A stretch of 64,000 nucleotides of DNA from Sinisalibacter aestuarii (GCF_027923545.1 NZ_BROH01000015.1:47560-111559); one strand, 5' to 3'. Counted from the stretch's first letter, positions 8,962 through 18,535 are shown. Translations and numbers: made by a program. The notes: generated from the letters alone by a model not told the origin.

Positions 8962-9849
8962 ATGACTGGACTTTCCGCCGGGGCAAAATTCCGACAGGCT
9001 TTGAATGAGGAAAGCCCGCTGCAAGTGATGGGGTCGGTTAACGCCTACACGGCGATGATGGCCGAGCGTGTGGGCTACAAGGCCCTCTACCTTGCGGGCG
9101 CGGGGGTCGCGAATGCTTCCTATGGTCTCCCGGATCTCGGAATTACCAACCTTACTGATGTGTTGACTGACCTCCGCCGGGTGACCGACGCTGTGGACCT
9201 TCCAATTCTTGTCGATGTCGATACCGGATTTGGCGGCGCGTTCACGATTGCGCGTCTCGTGAAGGGCCTGATCAAGGACGGCGCCGGCGCGATGCATATG
9301 GAGGACCAGGTTCAGCTCAAGCGCTGTGGGCATCGCCCGGGCAAAGAAATCGTGTCCAAAGACGAGATGGTGGATCGTATCAAGGCCGCAGTTGACGCAA
9401 AGACTGATAGTGACTTCTTCATTGTCGCGCGGACAGATGCTTTGGCGATTGAAGGGCTCAATGGCGCCGTCGACAGAGCGTGCGCTTATGTAGAGGCAGG
9501 CGCGGACATGATCTTTGCGGAAGCCTGCACCGAGCTTGAGCAATACAAGGCCTTCGTGGATGCTATCCATACACCGCATCCGGTGCTGGCCAATATTACT
9601 GAGTTTTCAAAAACTCCGAATTTCACCCTCGATGACTTGCGCGGGGTGGGCGTGTCGGCTGCGTTGTACCCACTTTCTGCGAACCGTGCCATGAACGCCG
9701 CGGCGCTCAAAGTATATCGGCACATTCGTGAGGTCGGCTCGGCCAAAGGAGTGCTGGACATCATGCAAACACGCGAAGAACTCTACGATTTCCTGAACTA
9801 TCACGACTACGAACAGAAGATCGACGAGTTGTTCCGCAAGCAAAACTAA
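8962..9849 (+). CDS. 2-methylisocitrate lyase-like PEP mutase/ICL family enzyme
   Basis: The protein (about 295 residues) has the isocitrate-lyase/PEP-mutase barrel with metal-binding DVDTGFGG and the catalytic Cys loop KRCGHRPGK, which is nearly that of PrpB. PrpB cleaves 2-methylisocitrate to pyruvate and succinate; related lyases split 2,3-dimethylmalate or oxaloacetate. There is no prpC or prpD nearby; instead a TctCBA importer and a CHMI tautomerase follow, so the substrate may be an imported branched or unsaturated di- or tricarboxylate. The start at 8962 follows TGAGGACCGA; in-frame upstream starts lack a better site. Confidence 0.8.
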   Translation: MTGLSAGAKFRQALNEESPLQVMGSVNAYTAMMAERVGYKALYLAGAGVANASYGLPDLGITNLTDVLTDLRRVTDAVDLPILVDVDTGFGGAFTIARLVKGLIKDGAGAMHMEDQVQLKRCGHRPGKEIVSKDEMVDRIKAAVDAKTDSDFFIVARTDALAIEGLNGAVDRACAYVEAGADMIFAEACTELEQYKAFVDAIHTPHPVLANITEFSKTPNFTLDDLRGVGVSAALYPLSANRAMNAAALKVYRHIREVGSAKGVLDIMQTREELYDFLNYHDYEQKIDELFRKQN

Positions 9850-9874
9850 CCGAAAGCAGACTAGGGAGGACGTC

Positions 9875-10846
9875 ATGTTTAACAAACGCGGATTTCTAAA
9901 GATGGTGGTGGGGGCGATGACGCTGGCGACGGCCACGCCAGCACTCGCACAGGATAGCTTTCCGTCGAAACCGGTGCGACTGATTGTGCCGTATTCGCCA
10001 GGTGGCGGCACGGATGTCACGGCTCGCATCGTCGCTGACGGAATGTCAAAGTACCTCAGCCAACCTGTCGTGGTGGAGAACCGGCCGGGCGCATCGGGGA
10101 CTGTGGGAACGCTTCTTGCAAAGGAAGCCGATGCGGATGGATACAACATTCTTTTTGGGATCCAGGCAACTTTGGCTCTGAACCCATCGCTGTTTACTTC
10201 GGCCACCTACGACTCCAAGGAAGACTTCACCGGCGTGGCACTGCTTTCCGAGTCACCCTACGTGATTACGGTGCCAGGCGCGTCCGATATCACGGACTAT
10301 GAGAGCTTCGCGGACGCGGCGAATGACAATATGACGATGGCAAACGGTGGTAGCGCCGCGCTACTGGCCGCGCGTCTCCTTGCAAGGCAGGCTGATCTCA
10401 ACTTCACCAACATTCCGTACCCGGGCTCAGGCGATGCGATTTCTGACATCCTAGCCGGGCGTGTTAATGCGATGATCAGTTCACCGGTTTCGGTACTGCC
10501 ACATGTGGAAAGCGGTGCGCTTCGGCCCATACTCGTGACAAGTTCTGAGTCCTATCCGGCATTGGCAGACACACCGACCGCCGACTCACTTGGGTTCGAC
10601 GGCTTCAACGTTGTCGGTTGGTACAGTGTCGTGGCACCGGCAGGTGTGCCACAGGATCGGATCGACATTCTGAACGCTGCGTTCAATGAAACGTTGGCCG
10701 ACGAGGCTGTGCGCCAGAAGCTCATCGACGTAGGTGTGACGCCTTCATCGCGCGGCCTGGATGCAGCCGCAACTTCAGCCTTCATTGCTTCGGAGGTGGA
10801 CCTGTGGTCGAAAGAGATCGCCGACGCGGGCATCGAAGCGAAGTAA
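9875..10846 (+). CDS. tctC: TctC-type periplasmic binding protein of a TTT importer
   Basis: A signal peptide (MFNKRGFLKMV to TPALAQ, cleavage about residue 25) is followed by the family pattern FPSKPVRLIVPYSPGGGTD and VVVENRPGASG, typical of tripartite tricarboxylate transporter receptors (Bug family, about 320 residues). It captures carboxylates in the periplasm and delivers them to TctA/TctB, encoded downstream. A GGAGG site precedes the ATG by 6 bp, and the lyase gene ends 25 bp upstream. Confidence 0.9.
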   Translation: MFNKRGFLKMVVGAMTLATATPALAQDSFPSKPVRLIVPYSPGGGTDVTARIVADGMSKYLSQPVVVENRPGASGTVGTLLAKEADADGYNILFGIQATLALNPSLFTSATYDSKEDFTGVALLSESPYVITVPGASDITDYESFADAANDNMTMANGGSAALLAARLLARQADLNFTNIPYPGSGDAISDILAGRVNAMISSPVSVLPHVESGALRPILVTSSESYPALADTPTADSLGFDGFNVVGWYSVVAPAGVPQDRIDILNAAFNETLADEAVRQKLIDVGVTPSSRGLDAAATSAFIASEVDLWSKEIADAGIEAK

Positions 10847-10870
10847 CCACCGATCAAATCGCGAATGGCC

Positions 10871-10889
10871 GGGAGGGCGGTGCCCTCCC
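10871..10889 (+). terminator. GC-rich hairpin between tctC and the CHMI gene
   Basis: GGGAGGGC (10871-10878) pairs perfectly with GCCCTCCC (10882-10889) across a 3-nt loop. There is no T-run after it, so full termination is unlikely. Placed right after the binding-protein gene, it probably stabilises the upstream mRNA 3' end or attenuates transcription so that the binding protein outnumbers the membrane subunits, as is common in importer operons. Confidence 0.6.
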
Positions 10890-10907
10890 GGAAACCGGAG
10901 ACATGAC

Positions 10908-11291
10908 ATGCCACATGCGTGGATCGAGTATTCGAAAAACATAGCCGAAGAACCTGAGCTCAAAACGTTTCGGGAAGGCGTTCGGGATGCCATGTTGGAA
11001 ACCGGGATTTTCCCGGTAGCGGGGCTCCGGATACGGCTCCAGGAGGTTGATTGCCTCGTCGGTGACGGCAACGCCGACAACGCGTACATACACCTCAAGA
11101 TCAGGATCGGCGAAGGCCGCAGCGCTGATGTCAAACAAAATGCTGCAGATCTGATATTTACGCGTACCTCGACCCATCTAAAGCCACTCGCAGACCGGGG
11201 TCCATTGGCATATGCCTTCGAGATGCAGGAGATTCCGAGCGCTTACAGTTACAAAATGAACAACCTGCGGGAATACATCGGAAAGATTTGA
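10908..11291 (+). CDS. 5-carboxymethyl-2-hydroxymuconate isomerase-like tautomerase
   Basis: The 127-residue protein opens MPHAWIEYS, so Met removal exposes the N-terminal Pro that is the catalytic base of the tautomerase superfamily. Length and the motifs VGDGNADNAYIHLKIRIG and MQEIPSAYSYKMNN match CHMI (HpaF), which ketonises 5-carboxymethyl-2-hydroxymuconate. Oddly it lies inside a tctC-tctB-tctA operon, not with the hpa genes 2.5 kb upstream. It may serve that pathway or act on an unsaturated carboxylate imported here. The start at 10908 follows GGAGACATGAC. Confidence 0.8.
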   Translation: MPHAWIEYSKNIAEEPELKTFREGVRDAMLETGIFPVAGLRIRLQEVDCLVGDGNADNAYIHLKIRIGEGRSADVKQNAADLIFTRTSTHLKPLADRGPLAYAFEMQEIPSAYSYKMNNLREYIGKI

Positions 11292-11317
11292 GCAGAATAC
11301 AGCGGGGAGGAGCGAGC

Positions 11318-11764
11318 ATGAAGGCAATGTCGGCAATATACGGCGGCCTTCTGGTCGCGATTTTTGGGGTCATCTTCTTGGTCGGAAGCACAGGCTTCGA
11401 CATGGGGACACCACGCAATATGGGGCCAGGTATGTTCCCAATCGTGTTGAGCATTCTCACGATCGTGGTTGGGTTTGCTGTTGCTGTAGGCGATCTAGTG
11501 TCGGGAAACACACCCCAAGGGCCCTTTCCCTGGCGGCCATTGTTCACTGTCGGCACGGTCATCGCCTTGTTTGCCTTGTTGATCGAACCGGCGGGCATTG
11601 CTGTCACAACTATGTTGGCCATTGGCTTGATGGGTTTTTTCGTTTCGCGGATGAAACCGGTCGAGACCCTGTTGTTAGGTGTAGGCCTAGCTTTGTTTCT
11701 CTGGGTGGTATTCGTTCTCGGTCTGGGGATGCCGCTTAACTTCCTCCCGGAGGCAATCCAATGA
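11318..11764 (+). CDS. tctB: TctB small membrane subunit of a TTT importer
   Basis: The 148-residue protein has four hydrophobic segments (about residues 5-22, 42-58, 70-100 and 115-140) and the family feature RNMGPGMFPIVLS after the first helix. TctB is the small, poorly conserved membrane partner of TctA in a sodium- or proton-coupled carboxylate importer. GGGGAGG precedes the ATG, and the stop overlaps the tctA start (ATGA), indicating translational coupling. Confidence 0.88.
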   Translation: MKAMSAIYGGLLVAIFGVIFLVGSTGFDMGTPRNMGPGMFPIVLSILTIVVGFAVAVGDLVSGNTPQGPFPWRPLFTVGTVIALFALLIEPAGIAVTTMLAIGLMGFFVSRMKPVETLLLGVGLALFLWVVFVLGLGMPLNFLPEAIQ

Positions 11765-13284
11765 TGGACTTTTTTCAAGGTATCCCCGTCGCCCTGCAGC
11801 CCATTAACCTTTTTTATGTGTTGGCCGGTGTCGTTCTGGGCAACATTGTTGGGGTGCTGCCCGGAATTGGGGCAATCGCCGCGATCTCGATCCTGTTGCC
11901 AGTCACATTCTATCTGGAGCCCACTACGGCCGTCATCATGCTAGCAGGCGTGTACTACGGCGCGGAGTATGGCGGATCGATCGCGTCAATTCTGCTCAAC
12001 CTTCCGGGTACAGCCTCCAACGCGATCACCACGCTCGATGGCTACCCCATGGCCAAGCGTGGGGACGCAGGCCTTGCCCTTCTGACGGCACAGCTTTCCT
12101 CTCTGGCTGGGGGTACCTTTGGCATTCTCTGCATGGTTCTGTTGTCGCCTTTGATCGTTCGGTTCTCTCTATCTTTCGGCCCGGCAGAGTACTTTGCAAC
12201 CTTGTTCCTCGGTCTTGTAGCAGGGTCGGTTGCAGTAGGTGGCGCCCCGATACGGGGCGTGGCGATGGTCCTCTTTGGGATGTTGCTCGGTACCATTGGA
12301 CTCGACCTCAACTCCGGTGTCGCGCGATTTGATATGGGGACGCCGAACCTGCTCGATGGCCTGTCAATTGTTGCGGTCGCTATGGGTCTGTTTGGTATCC
12401 CGGAGGTCATTTCCAATCTCGGTGATAGAAACGATGGTCGCCACGCCATTACTATTACGGCGCGGGAGATGTTTACGGCTTTCAAGCGGCTCAAACGGAT
12501 CATTCCGTCAATCCTGCGCGGCGCAAGTGTGGGGAGTCTGATGGGACCGCTGCCCGGAGCTGGCCCGACGATCGCTTCGTTCCTTGCCTATTCTCTGGAG
12601 CGTTCCGTCGGTGGTAAGAAGCATGAGTTCGGGACCGGCCGTATCAATGGTATCGCAGCGCCTGAAGCAGCAAACAACGCGGCGGCGCAAACAGCGTTTA
12701 TTCCGACAATGACTCTGGGGATTCCTGGGACGCCGACAATGGCGATCATCCTCGGGGCACTCATGATCCACGGTATTGCTCCCGGCCCGCAACTTGTCAG
12801 CGGGCACCCGGAACTGTTTTGGGGTCTCGTGGCGAGTTTCTGGATTGGCAACATCATCCTGGTTGTTCTCAACGTGCCTTTGATCGGAGTTTGGGCGCGG
12901 CTTATTTCGGTTCCGCGCCGGTTCTTCTTCCCGGTAATTATCGCGCTGATTTGTGCAGGTGTTTTTGGGGTCGCTAACTCGACCTTCGATATTTGGGCCG
13001 TGTTGGTGATGGGGGTGTTCGGTACGGTGCTGCGATTTTTTGGGTTCTCGCCTGCGCCGCTGCTTGTCGGCTTCGTTCTTGGACCTATGATTGAAGAGCA
13101 CCTGCGCCGTGCACTGATGATCTCGGGCGGCGAATTTGCATACCTGTTCAGTTCACCTACAGCGATCGTACTGCACTCAATCACGCTATTGATGGTCATT
13201 TCGCCCATTGTTGGCGCGATCTGGAAACGTCGCCGTCGATTGGCCCAGTCGAAGACCACTCGCGAGATGGATCAGCGACCGTAG
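11761..13284 (+). CDS. tctA: TctA large permease subunit of a TTT importer
   Basis: This 507-residue polytopic protein has the TctA hallmarks: an N-terminal GVLPGIGAIAAISILLP helix, YYGAEYGGSIASILLNLPG, and the second-half repeat LPGAGPTIASFLAY with LGIPGTPTMAIILGALM. It forms the translocation channel with TctB. The last 13 bp overlap the oppositely oriented iclR-type gene. Confidence 0.93.
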   Translation: MMDFFQGIPVALQPINLFYVLAGVVLGNIVGVLPGIGAIAAISILLPVTFYLEPTTAVIMLAGVYYGAEYGGSIASILLNLPGTASNAITTLDGYPMAKRGDAGLALLTAQLSSLAGGTFGILCMVLLSPLIVRFSLSFGPAEYFATLFLGLVAGSVAVGGAPIRGVAMVLFGMLLGTIGLDLNSGVARFDMGTPNLLDGLSIVAVAMGLFGIPEVISNLGDRNDGRHAITITAREMFTAFKRLKRIIPSILRGASVGSLMGPLPGAGPTIASFLAYSLERSVGGKKHEFGTGRINGIAAPEAANNAAAQTAFIPTMTLGIPGTPTMAIILGALMIHGIAPGPQLVSGHPELFWGLVASFWIGNIILVVLNVPLIGVWARLISVPRRFFFPVIIALICAGVFGVANSTFDIWAVLVMGVFGTVLRFFGFSPAPLLVGFVLGPMIEEHLRRALMISGGEFAYLFSSPTAIVLHSITLLMVISPIVGAIWKRRRRLAQSKTTREMDQRP

Positions 13285-14048
13285 GTCATCGGCCGCATTC
13301 GCGACAGCTTGTGCTCCAGGCGAGCCACTTCCTTCTCGAGCGCATTAACGACCAAATCTAGATGCTCCCCCTGCATGCGATCGCGGATGCTCGAGACGCT
13401 CATAGATGCGAATGGCACCTCGCGGCAGTCACGGATCGCCTTAGCGATCGTCCTTACGCCGAAGTCGGGTACATCACGGTGGACATATCCTACGACGCGC
13501 GCCTTTTCGATTACATCGAGCAGTGAGTCATTCCCACCGCGGAAGGCGGATAGTTCTTCGGCGTGTGCCTGTAGATGTGCATCTGCAGCGTTCGGGGCCA
13601 TGGCCGCCAATATGGCGATCCCGCCCGCTCCAAGGCCTATCGTGCGCTGGACACCGACATCAAGCATGAATGCCTTCACTGGATAGCTGCCGCTTTCGCG
13701 TACGATACAGGTCACACTGCCGCCGGTCACACGATTCAGGAATACGGTGTCACCAGTAGTGTCGACAAGGCGGTTAACGCTTGGCTCAGAGAGTGCTTTG
13801 AAGTCAAAGACCGGCTGAACCATAAGGCTTAACTCATAGATACGGGGCCCCAAGTAGTATCGACGGGTTTCGCGATCCTGGGCAACATAGCCGTGTTGAA
13901 CGAGGGCATGAAGCATGCGCCGGGCCGTTGGTCGGGTCAGGCCACACGCTGCTTCGATCTCATTGAAGGATACGCCGTCAGTTCGGCCGTCGGCGACGAT
14001 GTCCATGATCACTGTGGCACGGTCGATCGTTTGAGTCCCAGTTACCAT
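13272..14048 (-). CDS. IclR-family transcriptional regulator
   Basis: The 258-residue protein has an N-terminal winged helix-turn-helix (FNEIEAACGLTRPTARRML, about residues 27-46) and a C-terminal effector domain with the IclR features IGLGAGGIAILA and RVVGYVHRDVPDFGVRTIA. It converges on tctA and probably controls the lyase/tct operon in response to the imported acid or a metabolite. The ATG at 14048 follows AAGGAGCAAA. Confidence 0.9.
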   Translation of the reverse strand: MVTGTQTIDRATVIMDIVADGRTDGVSFNEIEAACGLTRPTARRMLHALVQHGYVAQDRETRRYYLGPRIYELSLMVQPVFDFKALSEPSVNRLVDTTGDTVFLNRVTGGSVTCIVRESGSYPVKAFMLDVGVQRTIGLGAGGIAILAAMAPNAADAHLQAHAEELSAFRGGNDSLLDVIEKARVVGYVHRDVPDFGVRTIAKAIRDCREVPFASMSVSSIRDRMQGEHLDLVVNALEKEVARLEHKLSRMRPMTYGR

Positions 14049-14950
14049 TTTGCTCCTTGAGGATGGGCCGCGAGTGCTTGATTTCTAACCGTATGAACGA
14101 GTTGTTACCAGCCTGTGCTTAGCTGTGCAGAGGGTTTTGTAAGGAAACCTTGGTTTGAGCGGTGCATGCTCGCATCGAAGCTGTGGACCGATCGAAACCA
14201 GCACAGAGCTTGGCATAGGTGGGATAAAAACACTTGGATCAAATTCCGTCCGCTCCGGACCAGATGCCGACGTGTTCTGGGACTTCAGCTAAGGTAGGGA
14301 TCGGGCGAAATCAGATGCAATATTGTTTGCCGGGAATTTTTTTGCCCCCCCGGACCCAACGGGAAAAATGTTGACGTAGGGTAGGGCACTTGGAGGACAG
14401 CGCATCTAACCTACTGTTTTTAAATCTTTTTGTGTTCGTAGAAGACTCAACTCCCTATCGGATTAGAAAACTTAAGCATGAGCGGGAAAAAAATCTGCGC
14501 GTTGTGGAGAGTGCAGGTCTGCAGCGAACCGAGGTCGGAGTTTTCACCCCCCCCCCCCGCCCTCGTTCAAGCAGGAATTGCGATGGTTGGTAACGGCAGG
14601 GTGTCCGGTTCTTTTGCGGCCTCGGAAAGTCCTAGGAGCCGTCAGTCGCTGGGACAAATGGAACGTTTCCGGGACAATCCGAAGTCCCAGAAAGAAGCTT
14701 GAAAAACAACAACTTTTTCGACATGTGACAAAGGACCTTGACCAAAAGATGGACTGGTATTGGGGTCAGTTTATCCTCGTGTGGTGGGGAGGTTTGTCCG
14801 CAGCAGACGCGCGCGAACCTAGGGAATTTTCTAGTTGGACGCCGAATTCGGATCCGCTGGAATTATGCCACGGCTGAATGACCTCGGCTTTTCTGCTGCC
14901 TCAAGGATTGTGCTGAATCGGGACGCATTTTGCGACGCACTGTATCCCAT
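14049..14950. other. 900-bp stretch without a recognisable gene
   Basis: No reading frame here resembles a known protein, and none has a convincing start site. The first 60 bp probably contain the iclR-type promoter. The rest is visibly less G+C-rich than its neighbours, with homopolymer runs (about ten C near 14548, a T7/C7 tract near 14336-14348) and no strong inverted repeat. It may be decayed DNA, a foreign insert or an untranslated RNA locus. Confidence 0.5.
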
Positions 14951-15112
14951 TCAGCCCTCCACTCGTTGTTCGATCCATTTTTGAACGTCGCAAACCCGGT
15001 ATCGAACTGATCGGCCAAGTCTGACGATTGGCGGGCCGTCACCCCTAGAAACTGCTAACTCGAGAAATCTAACCGGAATACCAAAATTCTCTTCCACCTC
15101 ACTCCGATTCAT
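14951..15112 (-). pseudogene. AlpA/excisionase-like HTH protein, 5' end cut by IS6 copy A
   Basis: The 53 visible residues (MNRSEVEENFGIPVRFLELA, then IVRLGRSVRYRVCDVQKWIE) match the MerR-like helix-turn-helix of small excisionase/AlpA regulators that direct excision of integrated elements. Family members usually start a few residues before this Met; the IS6 left end lies only 11 bp upstream, so promoter, ribosome binding site and perhaps the true start are gone. An integrase fragment lies on the other side of the IS, consistent with an int-xis pair split by the insertion. Confidence 0.55.
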
Positions 15113-15122
15113 AAGACGAACC

Positions 15123-15905
15123 GGCGTTGTCAGAAGAACCGGGCTTGAGACGGGCGGGGGCGCCTCGTAGCCTTGGCGGATGATCAAGCGCTCTCCATTC
15201 CGCTACTTCAAGACCAGTCCTGAAATCATCCGCCTTGCAGTGATGTTGTACGTCCGGTTCCCGTTGTCGCTCCGAAATGTCGAAGATCTTCTTCATGAGC
15301 GCGGTATCGATGTGAGCCACGAGACGGTTCGATTTTGGTGGCATCGGTTCGGCCCGATGCTCGCTTCCGAGATACGAAAACGCCGCATTGAGGGCATGCG
15401 ATCGAGCCGTTGGCGGTGGCACCTGGACGAGATGTTCGTCAAGATCAACGGCGAAATGAATTACCTTTGGCGTGCTGTGGATCACGAAGGCGAGGTCCTC
15501 GAAAGCTTTGTCACAAAGACACGTGGCAAGAAAGCGGCCTTGAAATTCCTAAAGAAAGCAATGCGCAAGCATGGTCGACCGGAGGAAATCGTCACGGACC
15601 GGTTCAGGTCATATGGGGCGGCGCTGCGCGTCCTCGGTTCCGAAGATCGTCAACAGACAGGGCGCTGGAAAAACAATCGCGCGGAGAATTCCCACCTCCC
15701 ATTTCGACGACGGGAGCGGGCGATGCTTCGCATCCGTCCACGCCTTCGTCTCGAACCATTTCAGCCAAGAACGCAGCCTCTCAAGTCGCGACGTCTTCAA
15801 GAGGAAACGCACCGCCGCTCTCGCCGAGTGGCGCGGTCTTCTCGCGGCATAAGGGACAGTGTCACTGTCCAAATGGAGACTGGTTCGAATTATTCTGCCA
15901 GCACC
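15123..15905 (+). mobile_element. IS6-family element, copy A
   Basis: The ends can be read by comparing copies: the left end starts GGCGTTGTCAGAAGAAC at 15123 and the right end closes with TTCTGCCAGCACC at 15905. Reverse complementing the right end gives an imperfect inverted repeat of about 20 bp with the left ends of the other copies. No flanking direct repeat is seen (GACGAACC versus ATCATTGG), as expected after recombination between IS6 copies. The transposase is broken by an internal deletion. Confidence 0.8.
15180..15852 (+). pseudogene. IS6-family transposase, copy A, internal deletion
   Basis: The N-terminal helix-turn-helix and the DDE core are visible: the first Asp in WHLDEMFVKINGE, the second in VTDRFRSYG and the Glu in NNRAENSHLPF. 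After RRRERAMLR about 34 bp that encode RRMRSLQKFA in the other copies are missing, shifting the frame; the true end (HFSQERSLSSRD to GLLAA) is found in another frame up to 15852. The deletion removes residues just after the DDE Glu, so this copy is probably inactive. Confidence 0.85.
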
Positions 15906-16058
15906 ATCATTGGGCACGGGTCAATGCAGGGATCTCTGATTGAAGACTGAATTCCAGTGCTGCCACGAGAGCTGCGCAATCCCATTCGCGAGGAGTTCGC
16001 ACACGAAGGTTGGGAATCCTCTACCATCTCAGCCTAGGAAAATTCGTGGGAGGTGGAC

Positions 16059-16455
16059 ATGAACAACCGCACTTGGCGACCAGATCTTTCCGATCCCGGC
16101 GTTCAAAAACGACTCGCTCCGCGGAATGCGATCTACTTCAATCTGATCTCTTATTGCCGACACATCGGTCTCAGAAAGCTCGACGATAGAAATTCGACGT
16201 GGGTCGCGCGTATCAGGCGGAAAGATGGGGGCTACACACAGAACTGCCTCGGCCATGCAACGCAAGCCGGCGAAAACCTTATGAGCTATGAAGAGGCTGT
16301 GGAATGTGCAGAACGGTGGTTTCGTCGCAGTGACGTGCGGCGGATTGCTGCGGAACCCTACCAGGTTGGCTCAAAACGAACCTTGTCGATTTGCCCAATC
16401 GGGCTGGAGTACTCAGTTGGGCACGCGTTGGCTGACTATCTGGATTGGAAGCGCT
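16059..16455 (+). pseudogene. Tyrosine-type integrase, N-terminal fragment
   Basis: The frame begins MNNRTWRPDLSDPGVQKR behind a GGGAGG site and continues with IGLRKLDDRNSTWVARIRR and LGHATQAGE, then reaches HALADYLDWKR. This is the arm-binding and start of the core-binding region of phage-type tyrosine recombinases; the catalytic domain is absent. Near 16455 the sequence changes to an McrC fragment in another frame. It cannot recombine DNA. It probably partnered the excisionase-like gene at 14951. Confidence 0.65.
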
Positions 16456-16794
16456 TACGCCGACATCTCGAATGTCGCGACTTCTGCATTGCGATGGGAT
16501 GAGGTTGTGATCGACCGAACCAATCGACGATGGCAGGAACTCCTGAGCATGGCGCGGCTCTTTTTGCAGGGACGCTATCAGACGACCACAGGCGGTTCGG
16601 GGCAGGGCACAGCGTTGCTTTTCGAAATGAACACTCTCTTCGAAGAGTACGTCGGGCGCCTGGTCACCCGTGCCTTGTCCAAGACAGACTTCAGTGTTTC
16701 GCTACAAGGTGGGCGTCTCTTTTGTCTCTCTGCGGAAACGACTGAGCGAGGTCTGTTCCCTACGAAGCCGGATATGGATCTGCATTGTTATTAA
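16445..16794 (+). pseudogene. McrC-like restriction subunit, internal fragment
   Basis: Frame 3 shows ALRWDEVVIDRTNRRWQELL, then LFLQGRYQTTTGGSGQGTAL and LLFEMNTLFEEYVGRLV, characteristic of McrC, which couples to the McrB GTPase and supplies the nuclease for modified-DNA restriction. The N-terminal part and the C-terminal catalytic region are missing: the frame stops at 16794 just after the segment FPTKPD that leads into the nuclease motif. No mcrB is present. It is a remnant of a defence locus. Confidence 0.7.
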
Positions 16795-16856
16795 GTGGCG
16801 GTAGAACACATAGGTCCTCGACTAGCCTGACACCGCCTTGCTGAGGGTCTGTGGGG

Positions 16857-18224
16857 TCAGGCTTCAAGCGCGGCTTTCCAAGCTTTTCGATACAAGGTGA
16901 GCCTATCCGCCAGGGACGCATCATCATGCGCCTTGGTATTGGGCGAAAGCACCTTCCCCGTGGCGGCAAGCAGGGCCGCTCCTTCCGAAGTGCCGGTGGT
17001 GGAGGCCGCCGTTTCGATTGGACTGCCGCTGGCGACCGCGAGCATGGCGATGAAAGCCCGGTTGCGTGCGAATGGACCTTCGACCACGACCGGGCCACGA
17101 TGGCCGATAAGATTGAGGCATTCGGCCACCACGAGCGCCAGGTAGAAGCCCATCGCCGCGCCGCGTTGGGGGCTGTCGGTGGCGGGTTCCGCGCCGACCC
17201 AGTGGGCCTCGCGCCCCTGAAACGGACCGCTCTCGGACACAAGTGCGGGCAGAAGCATGATGCCGCTGTCCAGCACCTCTGCCATCGCGGCCTCGCCGGG
17301 ATCGACTTGCGCACCCTGCATTGCAAGTGCCCACTCGCGCCCACCCATGAAGCGAGCCGAGGGAACCGGGTCGCCCAGAGCGTTGACGTTGACCAGCGTG
17401 TCGCGGTTCGGGTCAAGCGCAACCGGATCACCGCCAACGGCCATCGAAATCACCCAGGTGCCGGTCGACACGACCGAGAACGGGGCTTTTCTTCCGAGCA
17501 CATAAGGAAGGAGTGACGCGTTCGAGTCATGGATGCCGACATGGACGGGTGTTTCGGTGGAGAGCCCTGTGTGCAGAGCAATGTCGGGCAGGACCGTGCC
17601 GAGCACCTCGGCCGAGGGCCGCGCCGGGGCGAGTGTCTCCGCGATGCCGAGCCGGTCGACCAGCGAAGAGAAGCCCCGGGCCTCGGGATTCCACAAATCG
17701 GTGTGACAGCCGAGTGAAGATACGTCCGTCGCTGTGACGCCGGTCAGCCGGTAGCCCCAGTACTGAGGATAGGTAACGATGGTCGCGGTGCGCCGGGCCA
17801 ATTCCGGATCGGTTGCGAACATCCAGTGGATCTGCGCGCCTAGGTTCAGCCCCATAGGCAGCCGCGGTGAGCCCGTTTCGGAGAAGGGAGGGCGGATCTC
17901 GTCATAGGCGGTGGCCATCTCGTCGGGGCCGGTATGCTCATAATCGAGCATCGGGGCGGCAAGGCTGCCATCGGCGGCGAGCAGCACGGCTGCCGCGCCG
18001 TGGGTCGTGACCGAAATCGCGTCGACACCATGCTCGCGGTGAAACGCACCCAGGGCGTCGAGCAAAAACCCCCAGTGCCCGTCGAGGTCGAAATGCGGCC
18101 ACGGTGGGCCGGGCAGAACCTTGTTGGGGCGCGTGACCACGGCGATCTCGCCGAGGGTGTCGAGGTCGACCAAAGCGAGCTTTGCATTGGTCTTGCCGAT
18201 GTCAAAAACGGCGACGTGGGTCAT
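16857..18224 (-). CDS. rhaK: L-rhamnulose kinase, FGGY family
   Basis: The 455-residue FGGY carbohydrate kinase starts [17 protein letters not shown] (phosphate loop), carries the sugar-site segment [16 protein letters not shown], the adenosine-site [15 protein letters not shown] and ends with [14 protein letters not shown]. It phosphorylates L-rhamnulose to the 1-phosphate that the aldolases cleave. It is the last gene of the rhaSTPQUK operon and overlaps rhaU by 4 bp (ATGA). The order equals that known from Rhizobium leguminosarum, where the kinase is also needed for transport activity. Confidence 0.9.
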   Translation of the reverse strand: MTHVAVFDIGKTNAKLALVDLDTLGEIAVVTRPNKVLPGPPWPHFDLDGHWGFLLDALGAFHREHGVDAISVTTHGAAAVLLAADGSLAAPMLDYEHTGPDEMATAYDEIRPPFSETGSPRLPMGLNLGAQIHWMFATDPELARRTATIVTYPQYWGYRLTGVTATDVSSLGCHTDLWNPEARGFSSLVDRLGIAETLAPARPSAEVLGTVLPDIALHTGLSTETPVHVGIHDSNASLLPYVLGRKAPFSVVSTGTWVISMAVGGDPVALDPNRDTLVNVNALGDPVPSARFMGGREWALAMQGAQVDPGEAAMAEVLDSGIMLLPALVSESGPFQGREAHWVGAEPATDSPQRGAAMGFYLALVVAECLNLIGHRGPVVVEGPFARNRAFIAMLAVASGSPIETAASTTGTSEGAALLAATGKVLSPNTKAHDDASLADRLTLYRKAWKAALEA

Positions 18225-18535
18225 GGAATGTGGAACACGGTCTCAAGCGGGATCGAAACCGGTTCATTATCCGCGTTCGTCTCCATTATGTCAGCCATGT
18301 GGGCCCACCACTTCTGCATCACTGGGTGAGAGGGCAGATCGTCCATCTTGTGGTCGTCGGTGCGCCAGAGCACGCCGAAAAGCGTGTTCGTTTCCTCGTC
18401 GAGATGGATGGAGTAGTCCGACACGCCGGCCTCTTTCAGCAAGGAGACAAGTTCCGGCCAGATCTCGTCGTGTCGTTTTTTGTACTCTGCCTTCATTCCA
18501 GGGTTCAGGCGCATCTTGAACGCGTGTTTCTGCAT
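18221..18535 (-). CDS. rhaU: L-rhamnose mutarotase
   Basis: The 104-residue protein matches RhaM/Rha[21 protein letters not shown], then a catalytic His region [15 protein letters not shown] and the conserved [13 protein letters not shown] near the C-terminus. It interconverts alpha- and beta-L-rhamnose in the cytoplasm and so speeds entry into the pathway. The ATG at 18535 overlaps the rhaQ stop by one base, and its own stop overlaps the rhaK start. Codons before 18535 in this frame belong to rhaQ. Confidence 0.9.
   Translation of the reverse strand: MQKHAFKMRLNPGMKAEYKKRHDEIWPELVSLLKEAGVSDYSIHLDEETNTLFGVLWRTDDHKMDDLPSHPVMQKWWAHMADIMETNADNEPVSIPLETVFHIP

Noticed and set aside
14115..14877. 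Several short open frames in the gene-free stretch
   Set aside because: None has a ribosome binding site or a family pattern, and they overlap in different frames.
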